Assembly (NCBI GenBank): GCA_946536145.1
Contig: CAMNEA010000008.1
Location: 1 to 64,000 of the forward strand
From: an uncultured Butyrivibrio sp.
GTDB lineage: Bacteria; Bacillota; Clostridia; Lachnospirales; Lachnospiraceae
Reading direction: 5' to 3'
DNA: 64,000 nucleotides
Position 1 is the stretch's first letter. Every line of letters starts with the position of its first letter. The translations under genes were made by a program, and so were the position numbers. Shown here one piece after another: positions 42,634 through 52,112 of the stretch. The notes beneath the pieces are model-generated. The model searched no databases. It was not told the DNA's origin and worked only from the letters and a program-made list of their open reading frames with translations.

Positions 42634-43503
42634 TCAATCCCTTGATGTTTCATGAAATACGTCATAGGAGTCCTTAAGAAATCCCTTGACGTTTTCGTAG
42701 TCTCTGTTCGCAATTGCGGTGTACAGTGTATCGACCAAAAACAGCTGGGCAAATCTGGAACTTGTGATGCCACTCTTTTTATCAATCTCAGGACTCGTCG
42801 CAAAAAGCACGTGATCGCAGCCGGTAGTCAGATGGTTATTTCCAAGCTTTGTTATCGCAATGGTCTTTGCCCCCCTCTTTTTTGCTATATCGAAGAGCTG
42901 GATGATTTCGGCATTTTTGGCATTATCACAGAAAAATATGGCAACATCGCCCTCACGGATCTGGGATACCGTCATGAGATTCATATGGTGATCCTGGTTA
43001 AAAAGGACATTGTAATGGATCCTGAGAAGCTTACAGAAAAGGTCATAGGCTGCAACTCCCGCTGTACCTATTCCAAATACCTGAATCTGCCTGGCTTCAA
43101 TGATATCTGCAACAGCCTCACTAAACGTACCTGCATCAAAAAGTCTGTAGGTCGTCTGAACGGCCTGCACACTTGTGGCACAGATATTGTCCGCGATCGA
43201 CTGAAGAGACGTATATTCATTCACATCCTTAAAGGTAACCTTAGGGCCTCCTTTATCAGACTTTTCTATCGTATCATTGGCCTCTGAATAATAGGCATTT
43301 TTCAAATCCTTAAGGCCTTCATACCCTATTGCCTGGGCAAACCTGGTCCATGCAGCCTGTGTAGTTCCGGACATCTTGGCAAGCTCTTTGATCGGATGCC
43401 TGAAAAGCGCATCCTTATTTTCCAATACAAAATCAGCCACCATCTTTTCCGATGTAGGAAGTTCTTCGTAGTGACTTCTTATTCTCTCACTTACTATATT
43501 CAT
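42634..43503 (-). CDS. RpiR/MurR-family transcriptional regulator
   Basis: 289 residues. The N-terminal helix-turn-helix (about 1-77) has LPTSEKMVADFVLENKD and KELAKMSGTTQAAWTRFAQAIGY. A SIS phosphosugar-binding domain (about 125-260) has VFGIGTAGVAAYDLFCKL and DVAIFFCDNAKNAEIIQL; the usual Ser-Gly-Thr of ligand-binding SIS domains is here CDNAKN. Such regulators respond to phosphorylated sugars. It lies 22 bases upstream of mtnN and may be co-transcribed with it, an unusual pairing. Confidence 0.9.
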   Translation of the reverse strand: MNIVSERIRSHYEELPTSEKMVADFVLENKDALFRHPIKELAKMSGTTQAAWTRFAQAIGYEGLKDLKNAYYSEANDTIEKSDKGGPKVTFKDVNEYTSLQSIADNICATSVQAVQTTYRLFDAGTFSEAVADIIEARQIQVFGIGTAGVAAYDLFCKLLRIHYNVLFNQDHHMNLMTVSQIREGDVAIFFCDNAKNAEIIQLFDIAKKRGAKTIAITKLGNNHLTTGCDHVLFATSPEIDKKSGITSSRFAQLFLVDTLYTAIANRDYENVKGFLKDSYDVFHETSRD

Positions 43504-43700
43504 GATAAAAAAGCCTCCGTACGTTTATTGTTTCCCTATATTATTTATTATATCTCAAATTAATCGCTATTTTGAAATAAATTTTCAAAATTCTATAAGC
43601 AGTTTCTTAAATATTTCTAAACTATATTACATTTATCAATGAATATGATATGCTGATATAAGCATTCATCGTATTTCTATGCATGAAAGGAGACTTTTAT

Positions 43701-44240
43701 ATGAAATGGGTATGTCAGGTTTGTGGTTACATTCATGAGGGAGATCAGCCCCCGGAGGCTTGCCCTGTATGTAAGGCACCTGCCGAGAAGTTCACCAAAC
43801 AGGAGGGCGAGAAGGTATGGGCATGTGAGCATGTTCTCGGAGTAGCAAGTGATGCACCCGAAGAGATAAAGAACGGGCTTCGCGAAATGTTCAACGGCGA
43901 GTGCTCGGAAGTCGGCATGTATCTTGCAATGTCAAGAGTTGCTATCCGCGAGGGATATCCGGAGATCGGAGCATTCTATGAGAAGGCTGCCTGGGAAGAG
44001 GCTGAACACGCTGCTCACTTTGCTGAGCTCCTCGGAGAGGTTCTCACAGATTCAACCAAGAAGAATCTCGAGATGCGCGCAGATGCAGAGTATGGCGCTA
44101 CACAGGGAAGAGCAGATCTTGCCAAGAAAGCAAAAGAGCTCAATCTCGATGCAATCCACGACGCTGTTCATGAGATCGGAAGAGACGAGGCACGCCACGG
44201 CAAGGCATTTGCCGGTCTCCTCAAGAGATATTTTGGATAA
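43701..44240 (+). CDS. Reverse rubrerythrin (rubredoxin domain first)
   Basis: 179 residues. The N-terminal rubredoxin-like domain has the iron site [20 protein letters not shown]; a di-iron four-helix domain follows ([39 protein letters not shown]). Reverse rubrerythrins of clostridia reduce hydrogen peroxide and oxygen with electrons from NAD(P)H. The ATG at 43701 is used, with AAAGGAG upstream; an in-frame ATG six codons before it overlaps this site. Single gene; the 197 bases upstream are shared with the RpiR-type gene. Confidence 0.93.
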   Translation: MKWVCQVCGYIHEGDQPPEACPVCKAPAEKFTKQEGEKVWACEHVLGVASDAPEEIKNGLREMFNGECSEVGMYLAMSRVAIREGYPEIGAFYEKAAWEEAEHAAHFAELLGEVLTDSTKKNLEMRADAEYGATQGRADLAKKAKELNLDAIHDAVHEIGRDEARHGKAFAGLLKRYFG

Positions 44241-44261
44241 TTATCGTTTTTTGGCTAATTT

Positions 44262-44303
44262 AAAAGGAACTGGCTTAAAACAGTCAGTTCCTTTTTTTGA
44301 ATT
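44262..44303 (+). terminator. Terminator of the rubrerythrin gene
   Basis: AAAGGAACTG pairs with CAGTTCCTTT and is followed by a T run. Confidence 0.85.
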
Positions 44304-44341
44304 ATAGTTCCGAACAATTTTCCTCGTTTTTGTTCGGAAAG

Positions 44342-44866
44342 TCACGAATCAAAGAACTCTCTTCCATCCTCGGTAATTAGTCTTTCCGACTTGGGATATT
44401 CAAAAATATCCGGATTCTCTGAATTAGATGCAAGATACCCGGCAAAACGAGCTGCATACCACTTTGCCATGGGCAGGTTGTGCATCAGGCAGTTGCCACA
44501 ATTTACTTCGGTAGACCCAGGTACCTCCTCTGAGTCCTTTACAGAATCGAAAGCTCTGTACAAGAGGTCAAATATCTCCTTAGGAGCACGGCCTCCCTTG
44601 AGTATCAGATAAAATCCGGTAAGGCATCCCATTGGTCCCCAGTATATAACATCATTTTTCCACTCGGGATCATTTCGAAGGTATGTCGCAATTATGTGCT
44701 CCAATGAGTGCATAGCAGCTACATCTACCGCTGGTTCGGCATTCGGTTTTGTAACTCTGACATCATAGGTTGTTATTACACTGTCTCCAACCTGATCCTG
44801 ACGGCTTATAAATATACCGGGTATTATCTTAGTATGGTCAACAGCAAAACTTGGAATCAGATCCAT
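44342..44866 (-). CDS. luxS: S-ribosylhomocysteine lyase LuxS
   Basis: 174 residues, full length. Splits S-ribosylhomocysteine into homocysteine and the AI-2 precursor DPD, completing SAM recycling with mtnN (41925-42611). The iron/zinc site is HSLEH (His53, Glu56, His57) plus the Cys in CGNCLMHNLPMAKW; the catalytic Cys lies in GPMGCLTGFY. The ATG at 44866 has AAAGGAG upstream. Monocistronic. Confidence 0.96.
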   Translation of the reverse strand: MDLIPSFAVDHTKIIPGIFISRQDQVGDSVITTYDVRVTKPNAEPAVDVAAMHSLEHIIATYLRNDPEWKNDVIYWGPMGCLTGFYLILKGGRAPKEIFDLLYRAFDSVKDSEEVPGSTEVNCGNCLMHNLPMAKWYAARFAGYLASNSENPDIFEYPKSERLITEDGREFFDS

Positions 44867-44970
44867 ATTTATTCTCCTTTTCATATTTTTTACATGCCTG
44901 GTCTTTTAACACATTCATTATACATTCAAGGTCAGCATATAGTCCATCACCTTTCTGCAATCCTCAATGT

Positions 44971-45006
44971 AAAAAGGGAACTGACATTTTTGTCAGTTCC
45001 CTTTTT
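44971..45006 (-). terminator. Terminator downstream of the secreted-protein gene
   Basis: The arms AAAAAGGGAACTGAC and GTCAGTTCCCTTTTT form a symmetric, strong hairpin between the gene at 45032 and luxS. Confidence 0.85.
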
Positions 45007-45031
45007 CGCAATTATGTATCGAAAGAATCTA

Positions 45032-45856
45032 TTACTTCCAGCTGAAATTCCTTATTCTTGATGCAAAGTACCAGGGCTTGCTATAGTAGTAAGGATAGTC
45101 AATCCTCACGTAATAAACACCCTTTTTCTGTGCTGCTTTTGTAACATACTGATTGCTCTTGCCGGATACAGCTGTAGTCGCAACTTCCGTTCCTTTTGAA
45201 TTAAAGACCTTAAAATACGGGTCATTGAGTGTTGTAGCATCATCAAGATTCTTAAGATTTATAGTAATCTTCTTCTTAGCACTTAACGTGATCTTGAACC
45301 ATCTGCTGTATTCATAGCCGTTATTGAAAACTACCTTCTTTGTTACACCGGAATTGAGCTTTGATGCGGTAGCTCTTGCATAATTTGTCGGATTCGATAC
45401 ACTCTTGAAGGTATACTTAAGCTTTAAATCACTATTTGAACTATCACTCCAAAGATAATATGTTCCCTTTGGCAAAACTCTGTAATATTTTGTCTTTCCT
45501 GTAAGTACATCGTTAAGCCGTCCGCTGTAGTCTGCCTTGCCGACATATACATCCTTTTCAACCTTTGTATTTATATATATTTTTTTGGATGAGTCGTTTG
45601 TTGTAAATATCAGATATCCATTCTTAGGAACATTTATCTGCAAAACATTATAAGTATAGTAAACATTATCCTTATCTGCCTTTGCACTATACTTCTTGGC
45701 GACTGAATAACTCGCTGCCCCCGATGTTACCGGAATTTTGTTGTAGCTATAATGAAACGTTCTTGTCTCAGCAGCCTCAGCATTCTGAGGAATGCAAACA
45801 GCCAAAAACGTCACTGCCATCACAGCAACAAAAACTCTTTTCAAGAAATCCTTCAT
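45032..45856 (-). CDS. Secreted protein, pre-peptidase C-terminal-like domains
   Basis: 274 residues. A classic signal peptide ends at NAEA (about residue 28; ATG at 45856 with GGAGGG upstream). The mature part is beta-rich and Tyr/Lys-rich, in two similar sections (GYLIFTTNDSSKKIYINTKVEKD with GTYYLWSDSSN; and WFKITLSAKKKITINLKNLDD with GVYYVRIDYPYYYSKPWYF). The pattern recalls bacterial pre-peptidase C-terminal domains that bind surface carbohydrate or assist secretion, but no catalytic domain is present. Function unknown. Confidence 0.75.
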   Translation of the reverse strand: MKDFLKRVFVAVMAVTFLAVCIPQNAEAAETRTFHYSYNKIPVTSGAASYSVAKKYSAKADKDNVYYTYNVLQINVPKNGYLIFTTNDSSKKIYINTKVEKDVYVGKADYSGRLNDVLTGKTKYYRVLPKGTYYLWSDSSNSDLKLKYTFKSVSNPTNYARATASKLNSGVTKKVVFNNGYEYSRWFKITLSAKKKITINLKNLDDATTLNDPYFKVFNSKGTEVATTAVSGKSNQYVTKAAQKKGVYYVRIDYPYYYSKPWYFASRIRNFSWK

Positions 45857-45931
45857 AACCTTTCCCTCCTTAAGAAAACATAGGTTTTTGCTTAGATATA
45901 AATATTTTAGCACAAAATCATTCAATGTTAA

Positions 45932-45976
45932 AAAAAAACTACAGGTATTCAAAAAATACCTGTAGCTTTTTTTATC
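45932..45976. terminator. Terminator after pgi
   Basis: The arms CTACAGGTATT (45939-45949) and AATACCTGTAG (45955-45965) are flanked by A and T runs, so it works in both directions. Confidence 0.85.
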
Positions 45977-45989
45977 TTATTAGCAGTAA

Positions 45990-47573
45990 TCAGATAGCAA
46001 GGAGCTTTGCGTACTCTGTAAGGGCTCCGTCGGTCTCATGCGCAAGAACCTTCTTGGCAAGAACCTTTCCGAGCTGAACACCTTCCTGATCAAAGCTGTT
46101 GATATTCCATACAAATCCCTGGAACATTACCTTATTCTCGAAGTGTGAAAGAAGTGCTCCGAGTGCCTTTGGATCAAGCTCATCGCCGACGATTATGCTA
46201 GAAGGGCGTCCTCCCTTGAAGTTCTTGTTGAGGTTTTCGTCCTTCTTGCCGCATGCAAATGCAACGATCTGAGCTGCAACATTCGCGCAGAGCTTCTGCT
46301 GGCTTGTGCTGTCCTGGATGTTTACATCATTCTGAAGCTGGCTGTTCTTAAAACCAATAAACTGAAGCGGAATAATATCTGTTCCCTGGTGAAGGAGCTG
46401 ATAGAAAGAATGCTGTCCGTTAGTTCCGGGCTCTCCGAATATGATTGGTCCTGTCACATAGTCTATAGGCTCGCCAAAGCGGTTGACGCTCTTACCGTTT
46501 GATTCCATATCCAGCTGCTGAAGGTGAGCAGGGAAACGGGAAAGTGCCTGTGAATACGGAAGAACTGCCGTGCTGTCATAGCCAAGTACATTTCTCTCAT
46601 ATACACCGATCAGGGCATCGAGCATAGCAGGGTTCTTAAGGATATCCTTCTGCTTTGCAAGCTCATCTTCACTGGCAGCACCCTCAAGGAATGCAGCAAA
46701 GACCTCAGGTCCGAATGCAAGTGAAAGAACTGCTCCGCCAACGCCTGAAGTTGATGAATAACGTCCGCCGATATAGTCATCCATAAAGAATGCTTCGAGA
46801 TATCTGTCAGACTTTGCAAGAGGTGAAGTCTGCGATGTAACAGCTATCATGTGCTTTGAAGCGTCAAGTCCTGCCTTCTTAAGCGCATCTGTGACAAAAG
46901 ACTCATTAGTCAGTGTCTCGAGTGTTGTTCCCGACTTCGATACAAGTATGAATACAGAATGCTCAACATCGATTCCCGCAAGAACTGCTGATGCGTCATC
47001 AGGGTCAACATTGCTGATGAACCTGGCTTCCATCTTAAAGTTACCTGTTCTCTTAGCCCAGTTTTCAAGAGCAAGATACATAGCTCTGGGCCCGAGATCT
47101 GAACCGCCGATACCTATCTGAACAACAGTTGTAAATTTCTCGCCCTTTGCATTGGTGATCTCGCCGCTGTGCACTTTATTTGCAAAATCAGCGATCCTCT
47201 TCTGCTCATTTACATAAAATTCTCTCTTATCAACGCCATCAGCCATTACCTTATCACCGAGCTGACCTCTTGTGAGCTGGTGCAGTACAAGGCGCTTCTC
47301 ACCTGTATTGATGACTTCGCCGTTGTAAAGAGCTTCAAACTTCTCTGAAAGCTGAGCCTCATCAGCAAGGTTTGCAAGTGCCTTTAAGATATTGTCATCC
47401 ACTTCCTTGGCTGCATAGTTATAAGAAAGTCCGCATGCCATTGGCACCTGGTAATTTTTTACCCTCTCGGCGCCGCTCTCACCGGTCATTGCCGAAATGA
47501 GATCCACCTTTTCGACCTTCTCAAGTTCACTGTAAGATTTAAGAGTATCCAGATTGTTCCAATTAACCATCAT
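45990..47573 (-). CDS. pgi: Glucose-6-phosphate isomerase
   Basis: 527 residues, cytosolic, interconverts glucose-6-phosphate and fructose-6-phosphate. Motifs: VQIGIGGSDLGPRAMYLAL, VSKSGTTLETLTNE (phosphate loop), GGRYSSTSGVGG and FGEPGTNGQHSFYQLLHQG, the last holding the catalytic Glu and His region. It belongs to the long, proteobacterial/eukaryote-like type rather than the 450-residue Bacillus type. GGAGG lies 5 bases before the first of two adjacent ATG codons. Single gene with a strong terminator. Confidence 0.95.
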   Translation of the reverse strand: MMVNWNNLDTLKSYSELEKVEKVDLISAMTGESGAERVKNYQVPMACGLSYNYAAKEVDDNILKALANLADEAQLSEKFEALYNGEVINTGEKRLVLHQLTRGQLGDKVMADGVDKREFYVNEQKRIADFANKVHSGEITNAKGEKFTTVVQIGIGGSDLGPRAMYLALENWAKRTGNFKMEARFISNVDPDDASAVLAGIDVEHSVFILVSKSGTTLETLTNESFVTDALKKAGLDASKHMIAVTSQTSPLAKSDRYLEAFFMDDYIGGRYSSTSGVGGAVLSLAFGPEVFAAFLEGAASEDELAKQKDILKNPAMLDALIGVYERNVLGYDSTAVLPYSQALSRFPAHLQQLDMESNGKSVNRFGEPIDYVTGPIIFGEPGTNGQHSFYQLLHQGTDIIPLQFIGFKNSQLQNDVNIQDSTSQQKLCANVAAQIVAFACGKKDENLNKNFKGGRPSSIIVGDELDPKALGALLSHFENKVMFQGFVWNINSFDQEGVQLGKVLAKKVLAHETDGALTEYAKLLAI

Positions 47574-47626
47574 TTAATCCTCCATTCCGCATTAAAGTGT
47601 AGCAAAGTTGGTAATTGTAATCAAGT

Positions 47627-48715
47627 TTATTCTTGATAATGCAAAAGATCATTTTTCTCGTAGTATGGCATATAGGTGCTCTGCACTTCGTCTGAAAATT
47701 CTTTTACTCCTTCAAATACTTCATCGAGATTATCCTTTGTGATCTCATATTCTCCTGCCAGGATATGGTCGAGCATGAGCCTGTTTATATCCGGAGAGAA
47801 GTGTATCGTATCCATGTAATTCTCGAGGTTTGTAGTGACCTCCTTCTCACTCTGAAAGCAGAAGATCCTTACATTGTCATACTTAAGAAGTGCCTTTGAT
47901 ATCTCCTTTTCACAGTAGAGTATGGCATCAGTCTCCCCTCCCCTGTAGGTCATATCCCACCATAGCATGGAATACGGGGGATAAAAGAAAATGAACTGTG
48001 TTTCCGGGTGATTCCTCACCCTGGATTCAAGAAGTTCTATGTTGCCCTTAACTTTATTTGCATACTCAGTTTCCGGAAGCATCTCTTTTACCTCGTTGCT
48101 TCTAAGATACAGGCCAAGAGCCATATCACTTCCAAAGGTCTTCCATTTTGCCCAGTTGTATGAGAGATTCTCATCGTAGTCACCCAAAATAGAGTTTGCC
48201 ACCTCGTAAGGGATCTTTTCAAAGAGAACATCCCTGTTAAAGAGATATGAGACATCATTAAACGGGTTCTTGTCATAAAGATACATCGGGCAGCCTGTGG
48301 ACTCATAGGTTGTATGCGTATCTCCATAAACTGATGACGGATCTATATTGTAAAAGACATACTTAAGGTCATGCTCCTCATAGGCAACATCCAGAAGATA
48401 GCAAAGATCCGCTGTGGCACCGTATGATCTTATCGCCTTTATCGCATTTACCGAATAAGCATCAGAAAACCAGGAATTGTCATTGTTCTCCATCACCGAG
48501 GATCCCACAATAAGGGCGTCATAGTCAAAGTTGCGAAGCGTCCCTACGCACTGGTATTCCTTGTCATTAAGTACTGCCTTCATTCCAAACCATGGCTTGT
48601 GATAGTGATAAAAAGGATCAAATACTGCTACGACAACACCAATGATAAAAAGGCACAAGGCGGTAAAAGTGGCAAGTTGTTTTATGAAATTTAAAGCTTT
48701 TTTATTATCTGACAT
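47627..48715 (-). CDS. SGNH-like protein partnering an MBOAT acyltransferase
   Basis: 362 residues. One N-terminal transmembrane helix (about 18-38) anchors an extracellular domain. Its nucleophile region is YDALIVGSSVMENNDNSWF and its Asp-x-x-His-like end is YMDTIHFSPDIN, as in DltD/AlgX-type SGNH proteins. Downstream of and coupled to the MBOAT gene (ATG at 48715, AGGATGGA upstream, 17 bases from the MBOAT stop). Together the two would O-acylate an exported polymer or oligosaccharide. The acceptor is unknown. Confidence 0.8.
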   Translation of the reverse strand: MSDNKKALNFIKQLATFTALCLFIIGVVVAVFDPFYHYHKPWFGMKAVLNDKEYQCVGTLRNFDYDALIVGSSVMENNDNSWFSDAYSVNAIKAIRSYGATADLCYLLDVAYEEHDLKYVFYNIDPSSVYGDTHTTYESTGCPMYLYDKNPFNDVSYLFNRDVLFEKIPYEVANSILGDYDENLSYNWAKWKTFGSDMALGLYLRSNEVKEMLPETEYANKVKGNIELLESRVRNHPETQFIFFYPPYSMLWWDMTYRGGETDAILYCEKEISKALLKYDNVRIFCFQSEKEVTTNLENYMDTIHFSPDINRLMLDHILAGEYEITKDNLDEVFEGVKEFSDEVQSTYMPYYEKNDLLHYQE

Positions 48716-48732
48716 TTCCATCCTGCTGCATT

Positions 48733-50256
48733 CTAATACTGAAAATAAATAAATGTGCTGACATTTGACAGCGATATGAATGACCATACAAAAATCACTG
48801 CAAGCCCCAGTGCGGTCTTTGTGTTAAAAGAAGTTTTTTGAACTATTTCCTGCGTATTCTTCCTTGTCATTATAAAACCGCTAAATACCAGCAGAATAAG
48901 AAATGCTGACACGTATACTATGTTTTCTCCGTTTGCTATGCCAAGCACACTCATGATCTGCTTTGGAATATAAATCTCTGCTATATCAAGCTGCGATGCC
49001 GTTCTGTAGAGAAATCCCGGGTATGTAAAGAAGAAAAACTGTCTGAACATCTGAATAGCATAGGTCATATCCTGAGATCTGAAAAATACTAACGATGCCA
49101 CAAACATAAGGAATGTAAGTGCATTGCCCAGAGCCCTCGGTATTGTAAGAAGAGGCTTATTGCGGAAAAGATATTTCTTCTTTTCGCTTTTTACACCATC
49201 CGGGTCTTTAACTGCAACAATCCCTAAATCATCCCACACTACCAGAAGTCCCTGCATCAGTCCCCAGCATATATAGGTCCAGCCGGCGCCGTGCCAGAGT
49301 CCGCTCAAAATAAAGACAATAAGGACATTCAGCATTGTCCTCATCCTGCCCTTCCTGCTTCCTCCAAGGGGTATGTATACATACTTAATGAAAAACCTCG
49401 ACAGCGTCATATGCCATCTCTGCCACAGATTCTTGGCGCTTGAAGCCTTGTATGGAGAATTGAAATTCACAGGAAGTCTGTATCCAAGCATCATGCTCAC
49501 ACCGCTTGCCATATCGCAGTATCCCGAAAAATCAAGGTATATCTGGAAAGTGTAGGCAATAAGTACAAGTATTCCCGTTATTGTATCCATGTAGTAGGTG
49601 TAATGAAAACCGTAGTTTACGGGAAGAGAAAGCTTATCCGCAAGCAGCACCTTTTTTCCAAGACCGATTATAAAAGACATCACACCCCTGGCAAAAAGAT
49701 CTGTATCAAACTTCCTAAGGCTTTTGTCCCTGAACTGGGATATCATCTCTTTATGAAAAGCGATCGGTCCCTGTATAAGCTTGGGAAAATACACCGTATA
49801 AAGGACATACAGGAGGAAAGGATAGTGCTCAGCCTCGCCGTTTGCCCGGTCTATAATAAAAGATATCTGCCCGAAGGTAAAAAAGCTGATACCTATAGGC
49901 ATCAGTATTTCCCTGACTGTGAAATTCCCACCGGTCAGGGCATTGAGATTCTCAAGAAAGAACCCAAGATATTTAAAATAAAACAAAAGACCCAGGTTAA
50001 ATATGACCCCGACGATCTTTATCACCTGTGACAGGCTATTATACTTTTCAATGATCGTACTGAATAAATAATTGACCAATATACTGCAAAGAAGTATGAC
50101 CAGAAACGATAATCCAAAAGTATAGTAGTAAATAAGCGACATCAAAACCAGAAACACATCTGCCATGATATGTTTATCTGCCCTGTTTAAAAAGTGCCAG
50201 ATACATAGGAGCACCGGCAGAAATATAATAATAAAACTGAAGGAATTAAAACCCAT
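48733..50256 (-). CDS. MBOAT-family O-acyltransferase (AlgI/DltB-like)
   Basis: 507 residues with about ten or more hydrophobic segments. The catalytic His of the family is in LSGLWHGAGWTYICWG; further motifs are MPIGISFFTFGQISFIID, PKLIQGPIAFHKEM, LDFSGYCDMASG and NLWQRWHMTLSRFFIKYVYIPLGG. It passes acyl groups across the membrane to an exported acceptor. The ATG at 50256 fits the GGAGA spacing better than one two codons upstream. First gene of a two-gene operon with the SGNH-like partner. No dlt or alginate genes are nearby. Confidence 0.93.
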   Translation of the reverse strand: MGFNSFSFIIIFLPVLLCIWHFLNRADKHIMADVFLVLMSLIYYYTFGLSFLVILLCSILVNYLFSTIIEKYNSLSQVIKIVGVIFNLGLLFYFKYLGFFLENLNALTGGNFTVREILMPIGISFFTFGQISFIIDRANGEAEHYPFLLYVLYTVYFPKLIQGPIAFHKEMISQFRDKSLRKFDTDLFARGVMSFIIGLGKKVLLADKLSLPVNYGFHYTYYMDTITGILVLIAYTFQIYLDFSGYCDMASGVSMMLGYRLPVNFNSPYKASSAKNLWQRWHMTLSRFFIKYVYIPLGGSRKGRMRTMLNVLIVFILSGLWHGAGWTYICWGLMQGLLVVWDDLGIVAVKDPDGVKSEKKKYLFRNKPLLTIPRALGNALTFLMFVASLVFFRSQDMTYAIQMFRQFFFFTYPGFLYRTASQLDIAEIYIPKQIMSVLGIANGENIVYVSAFLILLVFSGFIMTRKNTQEIVQKTSFNTKTALGLAVIFVWSFISLSNVSTFIYFQY

Positions 50257-50376
50257 TATCATTCTCCAACTATAAAACTCACGAAGAGTATAACATAAAT
50301 TGTTTGAGATAGTAAAAAATGTTACTATGTAAGTATTCATAAATAAACTAAAAATACGGAAAGTCGAGATGAAAAA

Positions 50377-51303
50377 ATGAGTAAAAAAAATGCTTTGTTA
50401 AGATTATCAGCCTTACCCGCGATTATAGGGGGAGTATACGCTTTCAGCAATTATCTATATAAGATTTCATCTGTTCCGCGTCAGCATACCGACGATGACA
50501 AGGACTTCGATGAGTCAATAACCACAGGCAGAATGTTCATAAGAAACCATCCCCGCAGACGAGATCTGTACATCGATTCTGTTGATGGTCTTCGTCTTCA
50601 TGCAAGCTACATTGAAGCAGGTGAGGATTCCCACAGCTACTGCATTCTCATACACGGCATCTGGGACAATCACGAGGCTAACGGCATCTATGCAGAGCAC
50701 TATCTCGAAAACGGCATAAACTGTCTTCTTCCGGACCTAAGAGGTTTCGGACAAAGTGAAGGAGAGTACATAGGATACGGATTTCACGACAGACTCGATA
50801 TCCTCGAATGGATAAATACGATCATTAAAAAAGATCCTGAGGCGAAGATAGTTATCCACGGTATGTCAATGGGCGCTGCCACAACACTGATGACGACAGG
50901 CGAGTATCTTCCGCCACAGGTAAAGGGCGCAATCTCCGACAGCTCTTTCACTACTCTTATGGAACAATTTGCCTCATCCTATAAAAGTTTCAAGGGCTCC
51001 TTTGTGCCCATTCCTCTTGCCATGATTCTATCAAGGATCATAATAAGACTCAGATCCGGCTTTGACATAAATGACGTGAACTGTATAAAGGCTGTTGCAA
51101 GGAGCACTACTCCGACACTGTTCATCCATGGAGACGACGATACCTTTATTGATCCACACATGTGCTCAAAACTATATGAGACAGCCAGCTGTCAGAAACA
51201 GTACCTGATGATCCTCGGTGCAAGACATATAGAAGGCGTTATAAAGGATCCTGTCAATTACTGGAAAAAAGTAGACAGCTTCCTGAAAAAGATCGAACTT
51301 TAA
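50377..51303 (+). CDS. Alpha/beta hydrolase
   Basis: 308 residues. A possible N-terminal membrane anchor (about 8-25) precedes a hydrolase domain with oxyanion region ILIHGIWDNHEANG, nucleophile Ser in HGMSMGAA, Asp in FIHGDDDTFIDP and His in GARHIEGV. It is close to the YqkD/YfhR-type group of unknown substrate. The ribosome binding site is weak. Single gene with its own terminator. Confidence 0.87.
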   Translation: MSKKNALLRLSALPAIIGGVYAFSNYLYKISSVPRQHTDDDKDFDESITTGRMFIRNHPRRRDLYIDSVDGLRLHASYIEAGEDSHSYCILIHGIWDNHEANGIYAEHYLENGINCLLPDLRGFGQSEGEYIGYGFHDRLDILEWINTIIKKDPEAKIVIHGMSMGAATTLMTTGEYLPPQVKGAISDSSFTTLMEQFASSYKSFKGSFVPIPLAMILSRIIIRLRSGFDINDVNCIKAVARSTTPTLFIHGDDDTFIDPHMCSKLYETASCQKQYLMILGARHIEGVIKDPVNYWKKVDSFLKKIEL

Positions 51304-51310
51304 CATAAAG

Positions 51311-51345
51311 AACAAGAGAAGCAGGATTTTTGCTTCTCTTGTTTT
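51311..51345. terminator. Bidirectional terminator
   Basis: The arms AACAAGAGAAGCA (51311-51323) and TGCTTCTCTTGTT (51331-51343) lie between the convergent hydrolase and exonuclease genes. Confidence 0.85.
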
Positions 51346-51347
51346 TA

Positions 51348-52109
51348 TTATTTCAATATAAGTCCGACAGGGCAGTGATCTGATCCAAGTGCATCGGAAT
51401 ATATCTTTGCATCCTCGATCATGGGGATAAGCTCCTTTGACACTACAAAATAATCTATACGCCATCCGGCATTCTTTTCACGGGCCTTAAATCTGTAAGA
51501 CCACCACGAATACGCTCCCTCAAGATCAGGATAGAAATATCTGAAGGTATCGACAAGACCTGAGGATACCACATTATCGAATTTCGCCCTCTCTTCATCC
51601 GTAAAACCGGCATGTCCCCTGTTGGGTTTCGGATTTTTAAGATCAATCTCCTTATGCGCGACATTGAGATCTCCGCAGTATATTACCGGCTTTTTCTTTT
51701 CAAGATCCTTGATGAAATTTAAGAAATCATCTTCCCAGTGCTGACGATATTCAAGTCTTGATAGATCATCCTTGGCATTAGGGACATAGACTGTCACGAG
51801 GAAATAATCTTCGTATTCAGCGGTTATGACTCTTCCCTCATGGTCATGCTCTTCTATTCCGATCCCGTATGAAACGGAGAGCGGCTTTTCTTTTGTAAAA
51901 ACTGCTGTTCCCGAGTATCCCTTCTTTTCGGCATAGTTCCAGTACTGCTCATACCCGGGGAGCTTCAGATCTATCTGACCCTCGGAGAGCTTGGTCTCCT
52001 GAAGGCATATAACATCGGGATCCTCCTTAGACATAAATTCATCAAAGCATCCCTTTGAAACACAGGCTCTTAAGCCGTTTACATTCCATGAAACAAGTTT
52101 TTTTCCCAT
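51348..52109 (-). CDS. xth: Exodeoxyribonuclease III
   Basis: 253 residues, full length. DNA repair enzyme with AP-endonuclease and 3'-5' exonuclease activity. Motifs: [20 protein letters not shown] (metal-binding Glu), [14 protein letters not shown] (Asp/Asn), and [13 protein letters not shown] (catalytic Asp-His). It starts 3 bases after the GGDEF-like gene's stop and seems to be the last gene of the dnaN-yaaA-recF-gyrB-gyrA cluster. Confidence 0.94.
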   Translation of the reverse strand: MGKKLVSWNVNGLRACVSKGCFDEFMSKEDPDVICLQETKLSEGQIDLKLPGYEQYWNYAEKKGYSGTAVFTKEKPLSVSYGIGIEEHDHEGRVITAEYEDYFLVTVYVPNAKDDLSRLEYRQHWEDDFLNFIKDLEKKKPVIYCGDLNVAHKEIDLKNPKPNRGHAGFTDEERAKFDNVVSSGLVDTFRYFYPDLEGAYSWWSYRFKAREKNAGWRIDYFVVSKELIPMIEDAKIYSDALGSDHCPVGLILK

Positions 52110-52112
52110 ATT

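Noticed and set aside
42652-43287. 211-codon + strand frame inside the RpiR-type gene
   Set aside because: Antisense to conserved SIS and helix-turn-helix domains; no ribosome binding site.
43504-43700. PerR-type box upstream of the rubrerythrin gene
   Set aside because: The region is AT-rich with several partial dyads, but none matches a PerR consensus well enough.
41921-44900. SAM or SAH riboswitch before mtnN or luxS
   Set aside because: Leaders are short and no conserved aptamer core or attenuator was visible.
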